Source of the DNA: Serratia sarumanii
GTDB taxonomy: Bacteria; Pseudomonadota; Gammaproteobacteria; Enterobacterales; Enterobacteriaceae
Length of the DNA: 64,000 nucleotides
Assembly (NCBI RefSeq): GCF_029962605.1
Contig: NZ_CP124750.1
Span: 4,712,001 to 4,776,000, forward strand
Direction: 5' to 3'
A program made the translations under genes and the position numbers. The notes under the pieces were generated by a model that was given only the letters and a program-made list of their open reading frames with translations, was not told the origin of the DNA and searched no databases. Below, piece after piece: positions 12,258 through 22,977 of this stretch (position 1 is the first letter of the stretch; each line of letters opens with the position of its first letter).

Positions 12258-12496
12258 TGGCCGGGCTGCTGCAGGTGCGCGATGCGCTGGCGCTGCGCGG
12301 CAGCGCCCAGGCGCAGCAGCTCAGCCACTCGCTGGCGACGCCGCTGCCGCTGGTGCAAGCGATGCTGGACCGTTTGACGGCGATGGGGAAAGTGGAACGC
12401 ATCGAACAGGATGACGGCGCCTGTCTGAGCGGCAGTTGCAAACGCTGCCCGCAGGGCCAGGGGTGCAGCACGGTGTTCTACCGGCTGAAGGCCTGA
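12257..12496 (+). CDS. feoC: Fe-S-dependent regulator/stabiliser FeoC
   Basis: A 79-residue winged-helix protein that, in enterobacteria, protects FeoB from FtsH proteolysis. The N-terminus (LLQVRDALALRGSAQAQQLSHSLATPLPLVQAMLDRLTAMGKVERI) is the helix-turn-helix; the C-terminus has four cysteines in CLSGSCKRCPQGQGC, the Fe-S ligand set. The ATG overlaps the feoB stop by one base (TGATG), so it is translationally coupled. The same frame is open upstream inside feoB, which is a shadow. A hairpin follows at 12502-12524. Confidence 0.92.
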   Translation: MAGLLQVRDALALRGSAQAQQLSHSLATPLPLVQAMLDRLTAMGKVERIEQDDGACLSGSCKRCPQGQGCSTVFYRLKA

Positions 12497-12501
12497 CGAT
12501 C

Positions 12502-12527
12502 AGGGGCGCCATGACGGGCGCCCCTTT
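12502..12527. terminator. Terminator between feoC and the convergent DUF1471 gene
   Basis: GGGGCGCC and GGCGCCCC arms (8 pairs) with a short loop, then TTTG on the plus strand. The gap lies between two convergent genes, so it may serve both. Confidence 0.65.
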
Positions 12528-12539
12528 GCCGTTCAAGGC

Positions 12540-12824
12540 TTATTGCTTGTCTTTGTAAACTTCGGCGATGGCGCTGAATTTACCGTGTTCACGGCCTGCC
12601 AGGATCACGTAGTATTGACCGCCCTTTTCGTCAGCCAGTTTGGACAGCTCTTCCTTGGCATCCATCGGTGACGTGGTTTCCGCCGTCGTGGTGACGGTGC
12701 CGATCTTCTCGTATTTACCCGGGTTCTTATCCAGATCTTCCTTGGTCAGCAGGGTTGCCGCCATGGAGCCGAAAGACACCGAACCCAGCACTGCCGCTGC
12801 AATAATCATCTTCAATGATTTCAT
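12540..12824 (-). CDS. DUF1471 (YdgH/BhsA/McbA-like) periplasmic protein
   Basis: A 94-residue secreted protein. A Sec signal peptide (MKSLKMIIAAAVLGSVSFGSMAA, cleavage near residue 23) precedes one DUF1471 domain: the residues KYEKIGTVTTTAETTSPMDA and ELADEKGGQYYVILAG-type segment, ending in FSAIAEVYKDKQ. Family members such as BhsA, McbA and YhcN respond to stress and affect biofilm, but the specific role here is unknown. It occupies the place of yhgA in E. coli, between feo and bioH. It has its own roughly 270-base upstream gap. Confidence 0.85.
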   Translation of the reverse strand: MKSLKMIIAAAVLGSVSFGSMAATLLTKEDLDKNPGKYEKIGTVTTTAETTSPMDAKEELSKLADEKGGQYYVILAGREHGKFSAIAEVYKDKQ

Positions 12825-12960
12825 GACACTAACCTCTCAATGGATAATTTATCTGTTATGAAAGCCGTCAAGGATCCATGCGTAGTACCGCAGGCTGCCG
12901 CGACATCCTCAGGCCTCGTTGCTTTCCCTGACGGGGCCTGTTTCCCAGAGACGAAACGCC

Positions 12961-12995
12961 AAAATGAAAAGCGCCGCACGCGGTCTTTTCATTTT
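12961..12995 (-). terminator. Long inverted repeat downstream of bioH
   Basis: Eleven-base arms AAAATGAAAAG (12961-12971) and CTTTTCATTTT (12985-12995) enclose a GC-rich inner stem. On the minus strand the right side ends CTTTTCATTTT, so it can act as the bioH terminator although it lies 100 bases past the stop. The rest of the 12825-13094 gap should hold the DUF1471 promoter; nothing else was recognised. Confidence 0.6.
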
Positions 12996-13094
12996 GCAGC
13001 CAACGCATTGACTCACTAAGTATCGAACAGCTTTGTCTTTTATCCACCCGGCGGCGTTTTTTTTAGCGCTCTATCGTGCGTTTTCCCACCGGAT

Positions 13095-13865
13095 TCAATG
13101 TGCTGCAATAAACGCTTCGATCATCGTCACAAATTCATCGGGATGAGAAATAAACGGCGCATGGGCGGCTTTGGCCACGATCTGCGACGCAGAATGCGGC
13201 CAGGCGGTATCGAGCAGCTCGGCGACCTTGCGCGGCACCAGCCCGTCCAGATAACCGTAGATCCGCAGCAGCGGCAGCTCCAGCGCGGCCAACGGCGCAC
13301 GCAGATCGGTGGTGCGCAGGATCTCCAGCCCGCCGTTCAACACCTCGACGCTCGGCGTCGGCTGGTTGAGCACCACCGCTTTCAGCTGGCGCGCATCCTG
13401 ACGCGCGCTCTCGGTGCCCAGCGTCTGCAACGCCAGAAAACGCTCGACGGTGCGCTGGAAATCCAGGCTCAACTGATGCTGGAAACCGCTCAGCACGTCC
13501 GGGCGGATCCCCGGCCACTCATCGCGGGCGGCAAAGCACGGCGAGGAGGCCACGGTGATCAGCCCCTTGAGTCGCTCGGGCTGCATCAGCGCCGCCTGGC
13601 TGGCCACCAGCCCGCCGAGCGACCAACCTAGCCACCAGGCCTGCGGCGGGGCGGCCGCCAGCACGATTTCCGTCATCTGTTCCAGCGACAGGGCACCGAA
13701 CCCCTGGCTGCGGCCATAACCCGGCAGATCGACCAGGTGCAGGCGAAAATGCGGCGCCAGTCGCGCCTGAATGCAACTCCACACTTCGGCGTTCAATCCC
13801 CAGCCGTGCAGCAGCACAAGATCGCGTTCGCCTTCACCTATTGTTTGCCAGTACAGCGCTGTCAT
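13095..13865 (-). CDS. bioH: Pimeloyl-[acyl-carrier protein] methyl ester esterase BioH
   Basis: Removes the methyl group from pimeloyl-ACP methyl ester, ending the disguised fatty-acid stage of biotin synthesis. The alpha/beta hydrolase fold of 256 residues (the E. coli length) has the nucleophile Ser82 in GWSLGG, the oxyanion region LLHGWG, Asp in YGYLDGLVP and His in [10 protein letters not shown], so the triad is complete. It diverges from gntX with only 40 bases between the start codons, so the promoters must overlap. This BioH-gntX arrangement is the same as in E. coli. Confidence 0.96.
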   Translation of the reverse strand: MTALYWQTIGEGERDLVLLHGWGLNAEVWSCIQARLAPHFRLHLVDLPGYGRSQGFGALSLEQMTEIVLAAAPPQAWWLGWSLGGLVASQAALMQPERLKGLITVASSPCFAARDEWPGIRPDVLSGFQHQLSLDFQRTVERFLALQTLGTESARQDARQLKAVVLNQPTPSVEVLNGGLEILRTTDLRAPLAALELPLLRIYGYLDGLVPRKVAELLDTAWPHSASQIVAKAAHAPFISHPDEFVTMIEAFIAAH

Positions 13866-13905
13866 TGGTTATTGTCCTTTCATGCTTATCCGTCTCGGAG
13901 GCTCT

Positions 13906-14589
13906 ATGCTATCAATCCGCAGCCGCTGTTGGCTATGCCGACAGCCGTTGAGCCTGATGCGCCATGGCATCTGCAGCTGCTGCCTGCGCCATCTGCCGGC
14001 CCACCCGCCGTGTTGCCCACGCTGCGGATTGCCCGCCGGGGAAACGCAAATGCCCTGCGGCCGCTGCCTGCAACGGCCGCCGCCCTGGCAGCGGCTGGTG
14101 TTCGTCGGCGACTACGTTGCGCCCCTCAGCCAACTGGTAAAGAGGTTCAAGTTTCACCGCGCGCCCGAGCTGGCGCCGACGCTGGCGCGCCTGATGCTGT
14201 TGCGGTGGCAGCAGGCGCGCAGAGAGCAGAATCTGAACAGACCCGACCTGATTTTAGCGGTACCCTTGCATGCAACGCGCTGTTGGCACCGTGGTTATAA
14301 CCAGAGCGATCTGCTGGCCCGGCCGCTGGCGCGCTGGCTGGGCTGTGCCTATCGGCCCGCCGCTTTGCGCCGGGTGCGCAAAACCGCCCTGCAACAGCGG
14401 CTGAGCGCCGGGGCACGCAGGCGCAATTTGCAGCGCGCTTTCACCTGCACGGTGCCGGTCGCCGGCCGGCATATCGCCCTGGTGGATGACGTGGTGACCA
14501 CCGGCAGCACCGTCGCGGAGATCGCGGCGCTGTTGCGGCGGCAAGGCGCCGCCTCGGTGCAGATATGGTGCGTTTGCCGCACGTTGTAG
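13906..14589 (+). CDS. gntX: ComF-family protein GntX
   Basis: ComF/GntX family member of 227 residues; a role in DNA uptake or gluconate use has been proposed and is not firm. The N-terminus has a four-pair zinc-ribbon-like cysteine set (CWLC, CSCC, CPRC, CGRC), and the C-terminus is a phosphoribosyltransferase-like domain with the PRPP loop VDDVVTTGSTVAEI. The ATG at 13906 is preceded by CGGAGG (13896-13901) and matches the E. coli start; the frame is open 45 codons further upstream, antisense to bioH. Confidence 0.93.
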   Translation: MLSIRSRCWLCRQPLSLMRHGICSCCLRHLPAHPPCCPRCGLPAGETQMPCGRCLQRPPPWQRLVFVGDYVAPLSQLVKRFKFHRAPELAPTLARLMLLRWQQARREQNLNRPDLILAVPLHATRCWHRGYNQSDLLARPLARWLGCAYRPAALRRVRKTALQQRLSAGARRRNLQRAFTCTVPVAGRHIALVDDVVTTGSTVAEIAALLRRQGAASVQIWCVCRTL

Positions 14590-14647
14590 TGCCACGGCAA
14601 TGGGCGTATTATAACCGACTATAGAAGTCAACTATTGAGCTAATGCT

Positions 14648-15223
14648 ATGATCCGTATAACAGATGCTGCACAGGAACACTTTGCCAAACTGCTGGCAAA
14701 TCAAGAAGAAGGCACCCAAATCCGCGTATTCGTGATCAACCCGGGCACGCCGACGGCCGAATGCGGTGTCTCTTATTGCCCGCCGGACGCGGTAGAAGCG
14801 ACGGATACCGAACTGAAGTTCGACAAGCTGTCCGCCTATGTCGATGAGCTGAGCGCGCCGTATCTGGAAGACGCCGAAATCGACTTCGTGACCGACCAGC
14901 TGGGCTCTCAGCTGACGCTGAAGGCGCCGAACGCCAAGATGCGCAAGGTCGATGACGACGCGCCGCTGATGGAGCGCGTGGAATACGTGCTGCAGTCGCA
15001 GATCAACCCACAGCTGGCGGGCCACGGCGGCCGCGTGACGCTGATGGAGATCACCGACGACAACATGGCGATCCTGCAGTTCGGCGGCGGCTGTAACGGC
15101 TGTTCGATGGTCGACGTTACGCTGAAAGAAGGCATCGAGAAAGAGCTGCTGCAGAAATTCCCGGAGCTGAAAGGCGTGCGCGATTTGACCGAGCACCAGC
15201 GCGGCGAGCACTCCTATTACTGA
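14648..15223 (+). CDS. nfuA: Fe-S biogenesis carrier NfuA
   Basis: Binds a [4Fe-4S] cluster and delivers it to target enzymes, chiefly under oxidative stress or iron limitation. The 191-residue protein has a degenerate A-type N-terminal domain ([19 protein letters not shown] to about 95) and a C-terminal Nfu domain with the cluster-binding CxxC in [12 protein letters not shown] (Cys149/Cys152 by E. coli numbering). It follows gntX by 58 bases on the same strand, the same order as in E. coli. Confidence 0.98.
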   Translation: MIRITDAAQEHFAKLLANQEEGTQIRVFVINPGTPTAECGVSYCPPDAVEATDTELKFDKLSAYVDELSAPYLEDAEIDFVTDQLGSQLTLKAPNAKMRKVDDDAPLMERVEYVLQSQINPQLAGHGGRVTLMEITDDNMAILQFGGGCNGCSMVDVTLKEGIEKELLQKFPELKGVRDLTEHQRGEHSYY

Positions 15224-15252
15224 TCCCCGGCGCTCGCGCCGCGGTGGATAAC

Positions 15253-15294
15253 ACAATGCCGGAAGGGGGGAACCCGTTCCGGCATTGTCGTTTT
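15253..15294. terminator. Bidirectional terminator between nfuA and malQ
   Basis: A perfect 12-base inverted repeat (15253-15264 and 15277-15288) followed by CGTTTT on the plus strand. It overlaps the end of malQ by one base and serves the convergent nfuA and malQ. Confidence 0.85.
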
Positions 15295-17384
15295 CAGCCC
15301 ACCGACACCTTGCGCCGCCGTTTGTCCAAATCCTTCAGCAACCGGTTTATCCGCGGATCGGCGAACATCTCCTCCAGCGTTTCGGTCAGCTTGCGCCGCC
15401 AGTTAGGGTACTGGTCACTGGTGCCGGGAATATTGACCGGATCGGCCATGTCCAGCCAGTCTTCCGGCTGCAGGCCGAGCAGGGCGCTGGCGCTGTCGGC
15501 GACATAGCGCTGCAGGCCGCGGTTGAGCAGCGGGCTCATGCCGAGCAGCGCCGCCTTCTTGCCCACCTTCTGCGGCACGCAGCCATAGCGATGCAACCCG
15601 TCCAGCAGCCCCTGCTTGGCGCGTTCCCGATCGGCGAACAGCGCCCGCAGGATCTCCGCATCCGGGTAAAGGCCCAGCCGGTTGCCGAGCGTCAGATCGT
15701 CGCTTTGCCAGTAGCCGCGCAGCGTCGGCAGATCGTGGGTGGTGATGGTCGCCATCGCCTGCACCGGATAGGCCTGCGGCGCGCGGAAATGGTGTTCACC
15801 GTCGCTTTCGAAATACAGCACTTTGTAGGAATAGACGCCGCTGTCGCGCAGCTTGCCGACGATCTCCACCGGCACCGTGCCGAGATCCTCGCCGATCACC
15901 ATGCAGCGGTGGCGCTGGCTTTCCAGCGCCAGCACCGCCAGCAGATCGTCCACCGGGTATTTGACGTAGGCGCCGCGATCGGCGGTTTCGCCATAAGGGA
16001 TCCACCACAGCCGCAGCAGCGCCATGACGTGATCGATGCGCAGCGCGCCGCAGCTGGTCATGTTGGCGCGCAAAAGATCGATGAACGGCTGATAACCGCG
16101 CGCCGCCATCACGTGCGGATCCATCGGCGGCAAGCCCCAGTTTTGCCCCAGCGGCCCCAGGATGTCCGGCGGCGCGCCGACCGACGCTTTCAGGCAGTAC
16201 AGTTCGCGGTCACACCAGGTTTCCGCCCCGCCTTCCGCCACCCCGACCGCCAGATCGCGATACAGGCCAATCGGCATCTGCTGCTGCCGGCTCTGTTCGA
16301 AACACTGCGCGAACTGCGTGGCCGCCAGCCACTGCAGCCACAGGTAAAAGCGGACCGCGTCCTGATGCTCATCGCAGAACTGCCGCACCGCTTCGCTCTG
16401 CCCACGCCGATAGCGCTCGGGCCAGGCCGGCCAGCCCCACTGGCTGGCGTCTTTGGCCGCTAGGTGGGCATGCAGCGCATCGAACGCCGCCTGCTGATAC
16501 AGGCTTTCGCCGCCCTCAATCACGAACCGTTCGAACGCCTGACGCTGCGCGTCGTTCGGCTTGCGCGCCTGAAACAGCGGGAACGCCAGCTTCAGCCCCG
16601 CCAGCTTCAGCTGCATCACGGCGGTGTAATCCACCCACTCCGCGGCGCGCGCCTTGGCCAGCTGCTTCTGCGTCGCCGGCTTCTGCCACCAGCGCTGCGC
16701 CGCGTCGCTGCGCTGGAAATCCTCCACCGCGTTGACGTCGATATACGCCAGATTCAGCCAGCGGCGCGACGAGGGGCTGTAGGGGCTGGCGCTCTCCGGG
16801 TTGGCCGGATACAGCGCATGGATCGGATTGAGGCCGACGAAAGCGCCGCCGCGTTCCCCCACCTGCTCCACCATCAGGCGCAGATCGCCGAAATCGCCGA
16901 TGCCCCAGTTGCGATCGGAACGCAGCGTATACAGCTGAACGCAGGCGCCCCACAGCTTCTTGCCGGTCAGCAAGGCGTTCGGCTCGAAGCAGCGCCTCGG
17001 CGCGACGATCACTCGGCATGACCACTGCCGCATGCCCTGGCTCAGCGTCAATTGGTGATAGCCCGCTGGCAGATCGCCCGGCAGCGTCAGGGTCTTGCGC
17101 GCGCCGACGCGCCCCTGCAGGCATTCGCCGTCTTCACGCTGCAGCGCCCACAGGTACTCGCCTTCGCCCGCCGGGGTCAACGCCAACGGCGCGCCCTGAT
17201 AGAACACCTTGACCGCCGGTAACGGCGACGCAGCCCCTTCCTGCGCGGCTTCGGCCCGACTCATGGCCGCCAGCAGCTTGCGCTTGGTCTCCGGTTCAAT
17301 CGCCTGCCGCTTGCCGTGGGCATTGATGAAATCGGCGGCGATACCCGCCTGTGCCGCCGCCTGATCGATACGCTTGCGATCCAT
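15294..17384 (-). CDS. malQ: 4-alpha-glucanotransferase (amylomaltase) MalQ
   Basis: GH77 enzyme that disproportionates maltodextrins, making glucose and longer chains for MalP. The 696-residue product has the family landmarks LYTLRSDRNWGIGDFGDL, LNPIHALYPANPESASPYSPSSR, the catalytic Asp in LRIDHVMALLRLWWIP, the acid/base Glu in VIGEDLGTVP, and TTHDLPTLRGYW. It lies 9 bases after malP, forming the malPQ operon driven by MalT. The N-terminal about 140 residues form the beta-rich domain typical of enterobacterial MalQ. Confidence 0.97.
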   Translation of the reverse strand: MDRKRIDQAAAQAGIAADFINAHGKRQAIEPETKRKLLAAMSRAEAAQEGAASPLPAVKVFYQGAPLALTPAGEGEYLWALQREDGECLQGRVGARKTLTLPGDLPAGYHQLTLSQGMRQWSCRVIVAPRRCFEPNALLTGKKLWGACVQLYTLRSDRNWGIGDFGDLRLMVEQVGERGGAFVGLNPIHALYPANPESASPYSPSSRRWLNLAYIDVNAVEDFQRSDAAQRWWQKPATQKQLAKARAAEWVDYTAVMQLKLAGLKLAFPLFQARKPNDAQRQAFERFVIEGGESLYQQAAFDALHAHLAAKDASQWGWPAWPERYRRGQSEAVRQFCDEHQDAVRFYLWLQWLAATQFAQCFEQSRQQQMPIGLYRDLAVGVAEGGAETWCDRELYCLKASVGAPPDILGPLGQNWGLPPMDPHVMAARGYQPFIDLLRANMTSCGALRIDHVMALLRLWWIPYGETADRGAYVKYPVDDLLAVLALESQRHRCMVIGEDLGTVPVEIVGKLRDSGVYSYKVLYFESDGEHHFRAPQAYPVQAMATITTHDLPTLRGYWQSDDLTLGNRLGLYPDAEILRALFADRERAKQGLLDGLHRYGCVPQKVGKKAALLGMSPLLNRGLQRYVADSASALLGLQPEDWLDMADPVNIPGTSDQYPNWRRKLTETLEEMFADPRINRLLKDLDKRRRKVSVG

Positions 17385-17393
17385 TCGTTCTCC

Positions 17394-19799
17394 TTAACGT
17401 TTGGCTTGCCAGATGCGCTGCTGGTAATCGCGGATCGAACGATCCGAGCTGAACATGCCGACGCGCGCGGTGTTAAGGATAGTCCGCCGCGTCCATTCGT
17501 CCCGATCGCGGTACAGTTCATCGACCCGGCTTTGCGCCTGGCAATACGAGGCGAAGTCCGCCAACACCAGATAAGGATCGCCGCCCTCCAGCAGGCTGTG
17601 CAGCATCATGTCGAACGCGTGCTTGTCGCCGTGGCTGAACGCGCCGCTCGCCAGCTCATCCAAAATCGCCTTCAGGTGCTTGTCTTTCTTTCGGTAGCTG
17701 AGCGGATCATAGCCCTTCGCCAGTATCGCCTTCACCTGCTCCACGGTATTGCCGAAGATAAAGATATTGTCTTCGCCCACCTGCTCGGCGATTTCGACGT
17801 TGGCGCCGTCCAGCGTGCCGACCGTCAGCGCGCCGTTCAGCGCCAGCTTCATATTGCCGGTGCCGGAGGCCTCTTTGCCAGCGGTGGAGATCTGCTCGGA
17901 GATATCCGCCGCCGGGATCATCAGTTCGGCCACCGACACGCGGTAGTCGGGAATGAACGCCACTTTCAGGCGGTCTTTCACCAGCGGATCGTTATTGATC
18001 TTCTCGGCCGCCTGGTTGATCGCGTAAATGATGTTCTTCGCCAGGTAGTAGCCCGGCGCCGCCTTGGCGCCGAACAGGAAGACGCGCGGCACGATGTCCA
18101 GATTCGGGTTGTCGCGCAGCTGGCGATACAGCGACAGGATGTGCAGCAGGTTCAGGTGCTGGCGTTTGTACTCGTGCAGGCGCTTGATCTGCACGTCGAA
18201 AATCGCGTCCGGGTCGAGCGTCAACCCCATCACACCGTGCACGTAATGGGCCAGCGCCACCTTGTTGTCGCGTTTGATCTGCTGATAACGCTGGCGGAAC
18301 GCCGCGTCGTCGGCGAATTTTTCCAGCCCGCGCAACGCGTCGAGATCGTTCGCCCATTCCACCTTCAGCGTCTCGTCGATCAGGCCCGACAGCGCCGGGT
18401 TGCACTGTTTCAGCCAGCGGCGCGGCGTGATGCCGTTGGTGACGTTATGGAATTTGTTCGGCCACAGCTGGTGATATTCCGGGAACAGATCCTTCACCAC
18501 CAAATCCGAGTGCAGCTGCGCCACGCCGTTGACCGCAAAGCCGCTGACCACGCACAGGTTGGCCATGCGCACCTGCTTGTTGTGGTGCACCGCCAGTTTG
18601 GCCCACACCGCCTCGTCGCCCGGCCAGTGCTTATCCACCAGCTTTTTGAACCTGGCGTTGATCTGTTTGATGATGGAGAAATGGCGCGGCAGCAGGCTGC
18701 GCACCAGTTTTTCATCCCAGCACTCCAGCGCTTCCGGCATCAGGGTGTGGTTGGTATAGGCGAAAGTGTTGCTGGTGATCGCCCAGGCCGCCTCCCACTC
18801 CAGCTGGTGTTCGTCCAGCAGAATGCGCAGCATTTCCGGAATGGCGATGGTCGGGTGGGTGTCGTTCAGCTGGATCACTTCGTACTTCGGCAGCTCTTCA
18901 ATCTTGCGGCCGGCCTGATGGTGCTTGCGCAAAATGTCCGCCACCGAGCAGGCGCACTGGAAATACTGCTGCATCAGGCGCAGGCGCTTGCCGGCCTGAT
19001 GGTTGTCGTTCGGGTAGAGCACCTTGGTCAGCTTGTCGGCTTCTACGCCCTGCTTCTCCGCCTGCAGGAATTTGCCGTCGTTGAAATCGCTCAGGTTGAA
19101 CGGATGCTGATGGGTCGCCTGCCACAGGCGCAGCGGCTGCGCCACGCCGTTGCGATACCCCAGCACCGGCAGATCCCAGGCTTCGCCGCGCAGGGTGAAG
19201 GCCGGGCGCCACAGTTCGCGGCCGTCGGCCTGCTTTTCCAGCTTGCCGCCGATGCCCACGTCCACCGCCAGCGCGGCGTTGTGGCGGAACCACGGGTAGC
19301 TCTCGCGCTGCCAGTTATCCGGCGCCTCTTGCTGCTGCCCACCCTGGAACGACTGACGGAACAGCCCGTACTGGTAGTTCAGCCCATACCCGGTGGCCGG
19401 TTGCTCCACCGTCGCCATCGAGTCAAGGAAACAGGCCGCCAGCCGCCCCAGCCCGCCGTTGCCCAGCGCCGGATCGGTTTCCTGCTCCAGCAGATCCGCC
19501 AGCTTGACGTTCTGCTCCGCCAGCGCCTGCTCGACGGTGTCGTACCAGCCCAGGTTGATCAGGTTGTTCGCCGTCAGCCGGCCGATCAGAAACTCCATCG
19601 AGATGTAGTTCACGTGGCGCAGCGGTTTGGCGCTTTTGCGCGGCGCCGGCTGTGCGGCCAGCTGCTCGGCCAGCGCCGCACTGACGGCTTCCCACCATTG
19701 ATGTTGCGTCATCTGCTGTGCGGAACTGAGGCCGAACCGTTGCCACTGACGGGCAAGCGCCGCCAGAAAAGCATCCTTCTTGAGCGTAGGCTGTGACAT
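17394..19799 (-). CDS. malP: Maltodextrin phosphorylase MalP
   Basis: Releases glucose 1-phosphate from the non-reducing end of maltodextrins using pyridoxal phosphate. The 801 residues include the phosphorylase core [35 protein letters not shown] and [12 protein letters not shown] segment [11 protein letters not shown]. The cofactor lysine lies in [15 protein letters not shown]. Distinguishing it from GlgP: it is first in malPQ next to malT, and its N-terminus differs from the glycogen-operon paralogue at 33736-36183. Expression should be controlled by the MalT boxes upstream. Confidence 0.97.
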   Translation of the reverse strand: MSQPTLKKDAFLAALARQWQRFGLSSAQQMTQHQWWEAVSAALAEQLAAQPAPRKSAKPLRHVNYISMEFLIGRLTANNLINLGWYDTVEQALAEQNVKLADLLEQETDPALGNGGLGRLAACFLDSMATVEQPATGYGLNYQYGLFRQSFQGGQQQEAPDNWQRESYPWFRHNAALAVDVGIGGKLEKQADGRELWRPAFTLRGEAWDLPVLGYRNGVAQPLRLWQATHQHPFNLSDFNDGKFLQAEKQGVEADKLTKVLYPNDNHQAGKRLRLMQQYFQCACSVADILRKHHQAGRKIEELPKYEVIQLNDTHPTIAIPEMLRILLDEHQLEWEAAWAITSNTFAYTNHTLMPEALECWDEKLVRSLLPRHFSIIKQINARFKKLVDKHWPGDEAVWAKLAVHHNKQVRMANLCVVSGFAVNGVAQLHSDLVVKDLFPEYHQLWPNKFHNVTNGITPRRWLKQCNPALSGLIDETLKVEWANDLDALRGLEKFADDAAFRQRYQQIKRDNKVALAHYVHGVMGLTLDPDAIFDVQIKRLHEYKRQHLNLLHILSLYRQLRDNPNLDIVPRVFLFGAKAAPGYYLAKNIIYAINQAAEKINNDPLVKDRLKVAFIPDYRVSVAELMIPAADISEQISTAGKEASGTGNMKLALNGALTVGTLDGANVEIAEQVGEDNIFIFGNTVEQVKAILAKGYDPLSYRKKDKHLKAILDELASGAFSHGDKHAFDMMLHSLLEGGDPYLVLADFASYCQAQSRVDELYRDRDEWTRRTILNTARVGMFSSDRSIRDYQQRIWQAKR

Positions 19800-19866
19800 A
19801 AGGAAAACTCTCTATCCAGTAAGTGGGTCAAATTGCCGCTATCGTGCCGGTGAGAAAGCCTGACGG

Positions 19867-19900
19867 CATCATCCCGCCTGGGGATTAGCTGGGGAGGAGG
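19867..19900 (-). promoter_or_regulatory. Putative MalT boxes of the malPQ promoter
   Basis: Judged against GGGGA(T/G)GAGG: GGGGAGGAGG at 19891-19900 is a full match, GGGGATTAGC at 19880-19889 matches 8 of 10 in the same orientation 11 bases away, and an inverted partial box (GGGATGAT) lies at 19867-19876. They are 70-100 bases upstream of the malP ATG. Confidence 0.75.
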
Positions 19901-20259
19901 ATTGGGGCGTAGCTGGAATTGTGATCTCAGGCACTGTTTGACTCCCTTGCAACGATGCAAAAAAGCCCGCCAACGCGTGCGGCGAGCACTGAGAACGTTA
20001 GCCATGACGTTAGCACAAGTATTCGCACTGCTGAAGTTTTGTGCATGGCCGGAAATGCGATCTGCAACCGCAACGCCGCGCGCCGACGCCAAACGTAAAA
20101 AAGTGTGATCGATAGCAACTTAACTCCAAGCCGATGCGGAAGCTTGTTGCAATACGTTTAGGGTTGGCAGAAGTTAGGGGGAGCTATTAATTACGAACCA
20201 TAAAATAATTAGCGCCACTCCAATCCCGGCGGGAACCGCGATTTATACCCTGGAATACT
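19901..20259 (+). promoter_or_regulatory. malT upstream region with possible CRP half-site
   Basis: The remainder of the malP-malT gap has no gene. TGTGA occurs at 19920-19924 and again at 20103-20107; neither has a convincing second half. E. coli malT is activated by CRP from one site, and the 20103 copy is at a plausible distance. The leader before the malT ATG is long, as in E. coli. Confidence 0.4.
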
Positions 20260-22974
20260 ATGCTGATCCCATCAAAACTGAGCCGCCCGGTACGGCTGCA
20301 AAATACCGTGATCCGCGATCGCCTGCTGGCCAAACTGGCCAGCGCGGGCAACTATCGCCTGACACTGGTCAATTGCCCGGCGGGATACGGAAAAACCACG
20401 CTGATCGCCCAATGGGCGGCCGGCAAGGCCGATCTGGGCTGGTATTCGCTGGACGAGAGCGACAACCAACCGGAGCGCTTCGCCAGCTACCTGATCGCCG
20501 CGCTGCAGCAGGCCAGCGGCGGCCGCTGCGTCAAGAGCGAGGCGCTGAGCCAGAAACACCAGTACGCCAGCCTGTCGGCGCTGTTCGCCCAGCTGTTTAT
20601 CGAGCTGGCCGACTGGCACCAGCCGCTGTACCTGGTGATCGACGACTACCATCTGATCACCAACGACGCCATTCACGAAGCCATGCGCTTCTTCCTGCGC
20701 CATCAGCCGGAAAACCTGACGCTGATCCTGCTCTCGCGCACCCTGCCGCCGCTCGGCATCGCCAATCTGCGGGTGCGCGATCAGCTGCTGGAAATGGGCA
20801 CGCAGCAGCTAGCGTTTACCCATCAGGAAGCCAAACAATTCTTCGACTGCCGCCTGGCGGCGCCGATGGAACAGCAGGACAGCAGCCGCCTGTGCGACGA
20901 AGTCGAAGGCTGGGCCACCGCGCTGCAGCTGATCGCGCTGTCGGCCCGCCAGTCTGCCTCGTCGGCTCAGCTGTCGGCCAAGCGGCTGGCGGGGCTGAAC
21001 GCCAGCCACCTGTCCGACTATCTGGTGGACGAAGTGCTGGATCACGTCGATGCCGAGGCGCGCGCCTTCCTGCTGCGCTGTTCGGTGCTGCGCTCGATGA
21101 ACGACGCGCTGATCGTGCGGCTGACCGGCGAAGACAACGGCCAGCAGCGGCTGGAGGAGCTGGAGCGCCAGGGGCTGTTTATCCATCGCATGGACGACAC
21201 CGGCGAATGGTTCAACTTCCATCCGCTGTTCGCTTCTTTCCTGCGCCAGCGTTGCCAGTGGGAGCTGGCGCTGGAGCTGCCGGGGTTGCACCGCGCCGCC
21301 GCCGAGGGCTGGCTGGCGCTGGGGTATCCGGCGGAGGCCATTCACCATGCGCTGGCGGCCAGCGACGTCAGCATGCTGCGCGATATCCTGCTGCAACACG
21401 CCTGGTCGCTGTTCCACCACAGCGAACTGGCCTTGCTGGAGGAGTGCCTCAACGCGCTGCCTTATGAGCGCCTGATCCAAAATCCCAAGCTGGCGCTGCT
21501 GCAGGCCTGGCTGGCGCAGAGCCAGCACCGCTACGGCGAGGTCAACACCCTGCTGGAGCGCGCCGAGCGCACCATGCGCGAGCAGAAAATCGAGATAGAC
21601 CAAACGCTGCACGCCGAGTTCGACGCCTTGCGCGCCCAGGTGGCAATCAACGCCGGTAAACCGGAAGAGGCCGAGCGGCTGGCGACCGAAGCGTTGAAAT
21701 TCCTGCCGCTGTCCAGCTATTACAGCCGCATCGTCGCCACCTCGGTGACCGGCGAAGTGCACCACTGCAAGGGCGAACTGGCGCGCGCGCTGCCGATGAT
21801 GCAGCAAACCGAGCAGATGGCGCGTCGTCATCAGGCCAACCATTACGCGCTCTGGGCGCTGCTGCAGCAGAGCGAAATCCTCATCGCCCAGGGCTTCCTG
21901 CAGGCCGCTTACGAAACCCAGGACAAGGCGTTCGAACTGATCCGCGAGCAACACCTGGAACAGCTGCCGATGCACGAGTTCCTGCTGCGCATTCGCGCGC
22001 AGATCCTGTGGTCGTGGTCGCGGCTGGACGAGGCGGAAGACGCGGCGCGCACCGGGCTGAAAATCCTGGCGAACTACCAGCCGCAACAGCAGCTGCAGTG
22101 TATCGCCATGCTGGCCAAATGCTCGCTGGCGCGCGGCGATCTGGACAACGCCAATACCCATCTGCAGCGCTGCGAAACCCTGCTGCACGGCGCCCACTAC
22201 CATCGCGACTGGCTGACCAACACCGACAAGTCGCGGGTGATCCACTGGCAGATGACCGGCGACACCGCCGCCGCTGCCCAGTGGCTGCGCCACACCGAAA
22301 AGCCCGGCATGGCGGACAACCACTTCACGCAGGGCCAGTGGCGCAACATCGCGCGGGTGCAGATCCTGCTCGGCCAGTATGAAGAGGCCGGCGTGGTGCT
22401 GGATGAGCTGAACGAAAACGCCCGCCGCCTGCGGCTGGTGAGCGATCTCAACCGCAACCTGCTGCTCAGCAACCAGCTCTACTGGCTGCAAGAGCGCAAG
22501 GGCGAAGCGCAGCAGGCGCTGATCGAAGCGCTGTCGCTGGCCAACCGCACCGGCTTTATCAGCCACTTCGTCATCGAGGGCGAAGCGATGGCGCAGCAGC
22601 TGCGCCAGCTGATCCAGCTCAACACGCTGCCGGAGCTGGAACAGCATCGCGCCCAGCGCATCCTGCGCGACATCAACCAGCATCATCGGCACAAGTTCGC
22701 GCATTTTGACGAGAACTTCGTCGATAAGCTGCTGACCCATCCGCAGGTGCCGGAGCTGATCCGCACCAGCCCGCTCACCCAGCGCGAATGGCAGGTGCTG
22801 GGGCTGATCTATTCCGGCTACAGCAACGACCAGATCGCCGGCGAGTTGGACGTGGCGGCCACCACCATCAAGACGCACATCCGCAACCTGTATCAGAAAC
22901 TGGGCGTGGCCCATCGCCAGGAAGCGGTGCAGCAAGCGCAGCAGCTGTTGAAGATGATGGGGTACGGCGCCTGA
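20260..22974 (+). CDS. malT: Maltose regulon activator MalT
   Basis: ATP- and maltotriose-dependent transcriptional activator. At 904 residues it has the STAND/LAL layout: Walker A in [10 protein letters not shown] (about 39-48), Walker B in LVIDDYHLI, winged-helix arm, a long stretch of helical repeats that binds maltotriose, and a C-terminal LuxR helix-turn-helix ([25 protein letters not shown] and [15 protein letters not shown]). It diverges from malPQ. The stop is 3 bases from the end of convergent ulaF, with no visible terminator between. Confidence 0.98.
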   Translation: MLIPSKLSRPVRLQNTVIRDRLLAKLASAGNYRLTLVNCPAGYGKTTLIAQWAAGKADLGWYSLDESDNQPERFASYLIAALQQASGGRCVKSEALSQKHQYASLSALFAQLFIELADWHQPLYLVIDDYHLITNDAIHEAMRFFLRHQPENLTLILLSRTLPPLGIANLRVRDQLLEMGTQQLAFTHQEAKQFFDCRLAAPMEQQDSSRLCDEVEGWATALQLIALSARQSASSAQLSAKRLAGLNASHLSDYLVDEVLDHVDAEARAFLLRCSVLRSMNDALIVRLTGEDNGQQRLEELERQGLFIHRMDDTGEWFNFHPLFASFLRQRCQWELALELPGLHRAAAEGWLALGYPAEAIHHALAASDVSMLRDILLQHAWSLFHHSELALLEECLNALPYERLIQNPKLALLQAWLAQSQHRYGEVNTLLERAERTMREQKIEIDQTLHAEFDALRAQVAINAGKPEEAERLATEALKFLPLSSYYSRIVATSVTGEVHHCKGELARALPMMQQTEQMARRHQANHYALWALLQQSEILIAQGFLQAAYETQDKAFELIREQHLEQLPMHEFLLRIRAQILWSWSRLDEAEDAARTGLKILANYQPQQQLQCIAMLAKCSLARGDLDNANTHLQRCETLLHGAHYHRDWLTNTDKSRVIHWQMTGDTAAAAQWLRHTEKPGMADNHFTQGQWRNIARVQILLGQYEEAGVVLDELNENARRLRLVSDLNRNLLLSNQLYWLQERKGEAQQALIEALSLANRTGFISHFVIEGEAMAQQLRQLIQLNTLPELEQHRAQRILRDINQHHRHKFAHFDENFVDKLLTHPQVPELIRTSPLTQREWQVLGLIYSGYSNDQIAGELDVAATTIKTHIRNLYQKLGVAHRQEAVQQAQQLLKMMGYGA

Positions 22975-22977
22975 GAG

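Noticed and set aside
17316..19796. 826-residue open frame on the plus strand antisense to malP
   Set aside because: A GC-rich shadow of malP; composition (His/Gln/Arg/Val-rich) and lack of recognisable motifs, whereas the minus strand encodes a complete phosphorylase.
19920..19935. Full CRP site ahead of malT
   Set aside because: Only one half (TGTGA) matches; the second half is poor, so it is noted as a weak half-site only.
20809..22935. 708-residue open frame antisense to malT
   Set aside because: Shadow of malT, with no domain signature and no ribosome site recognised.
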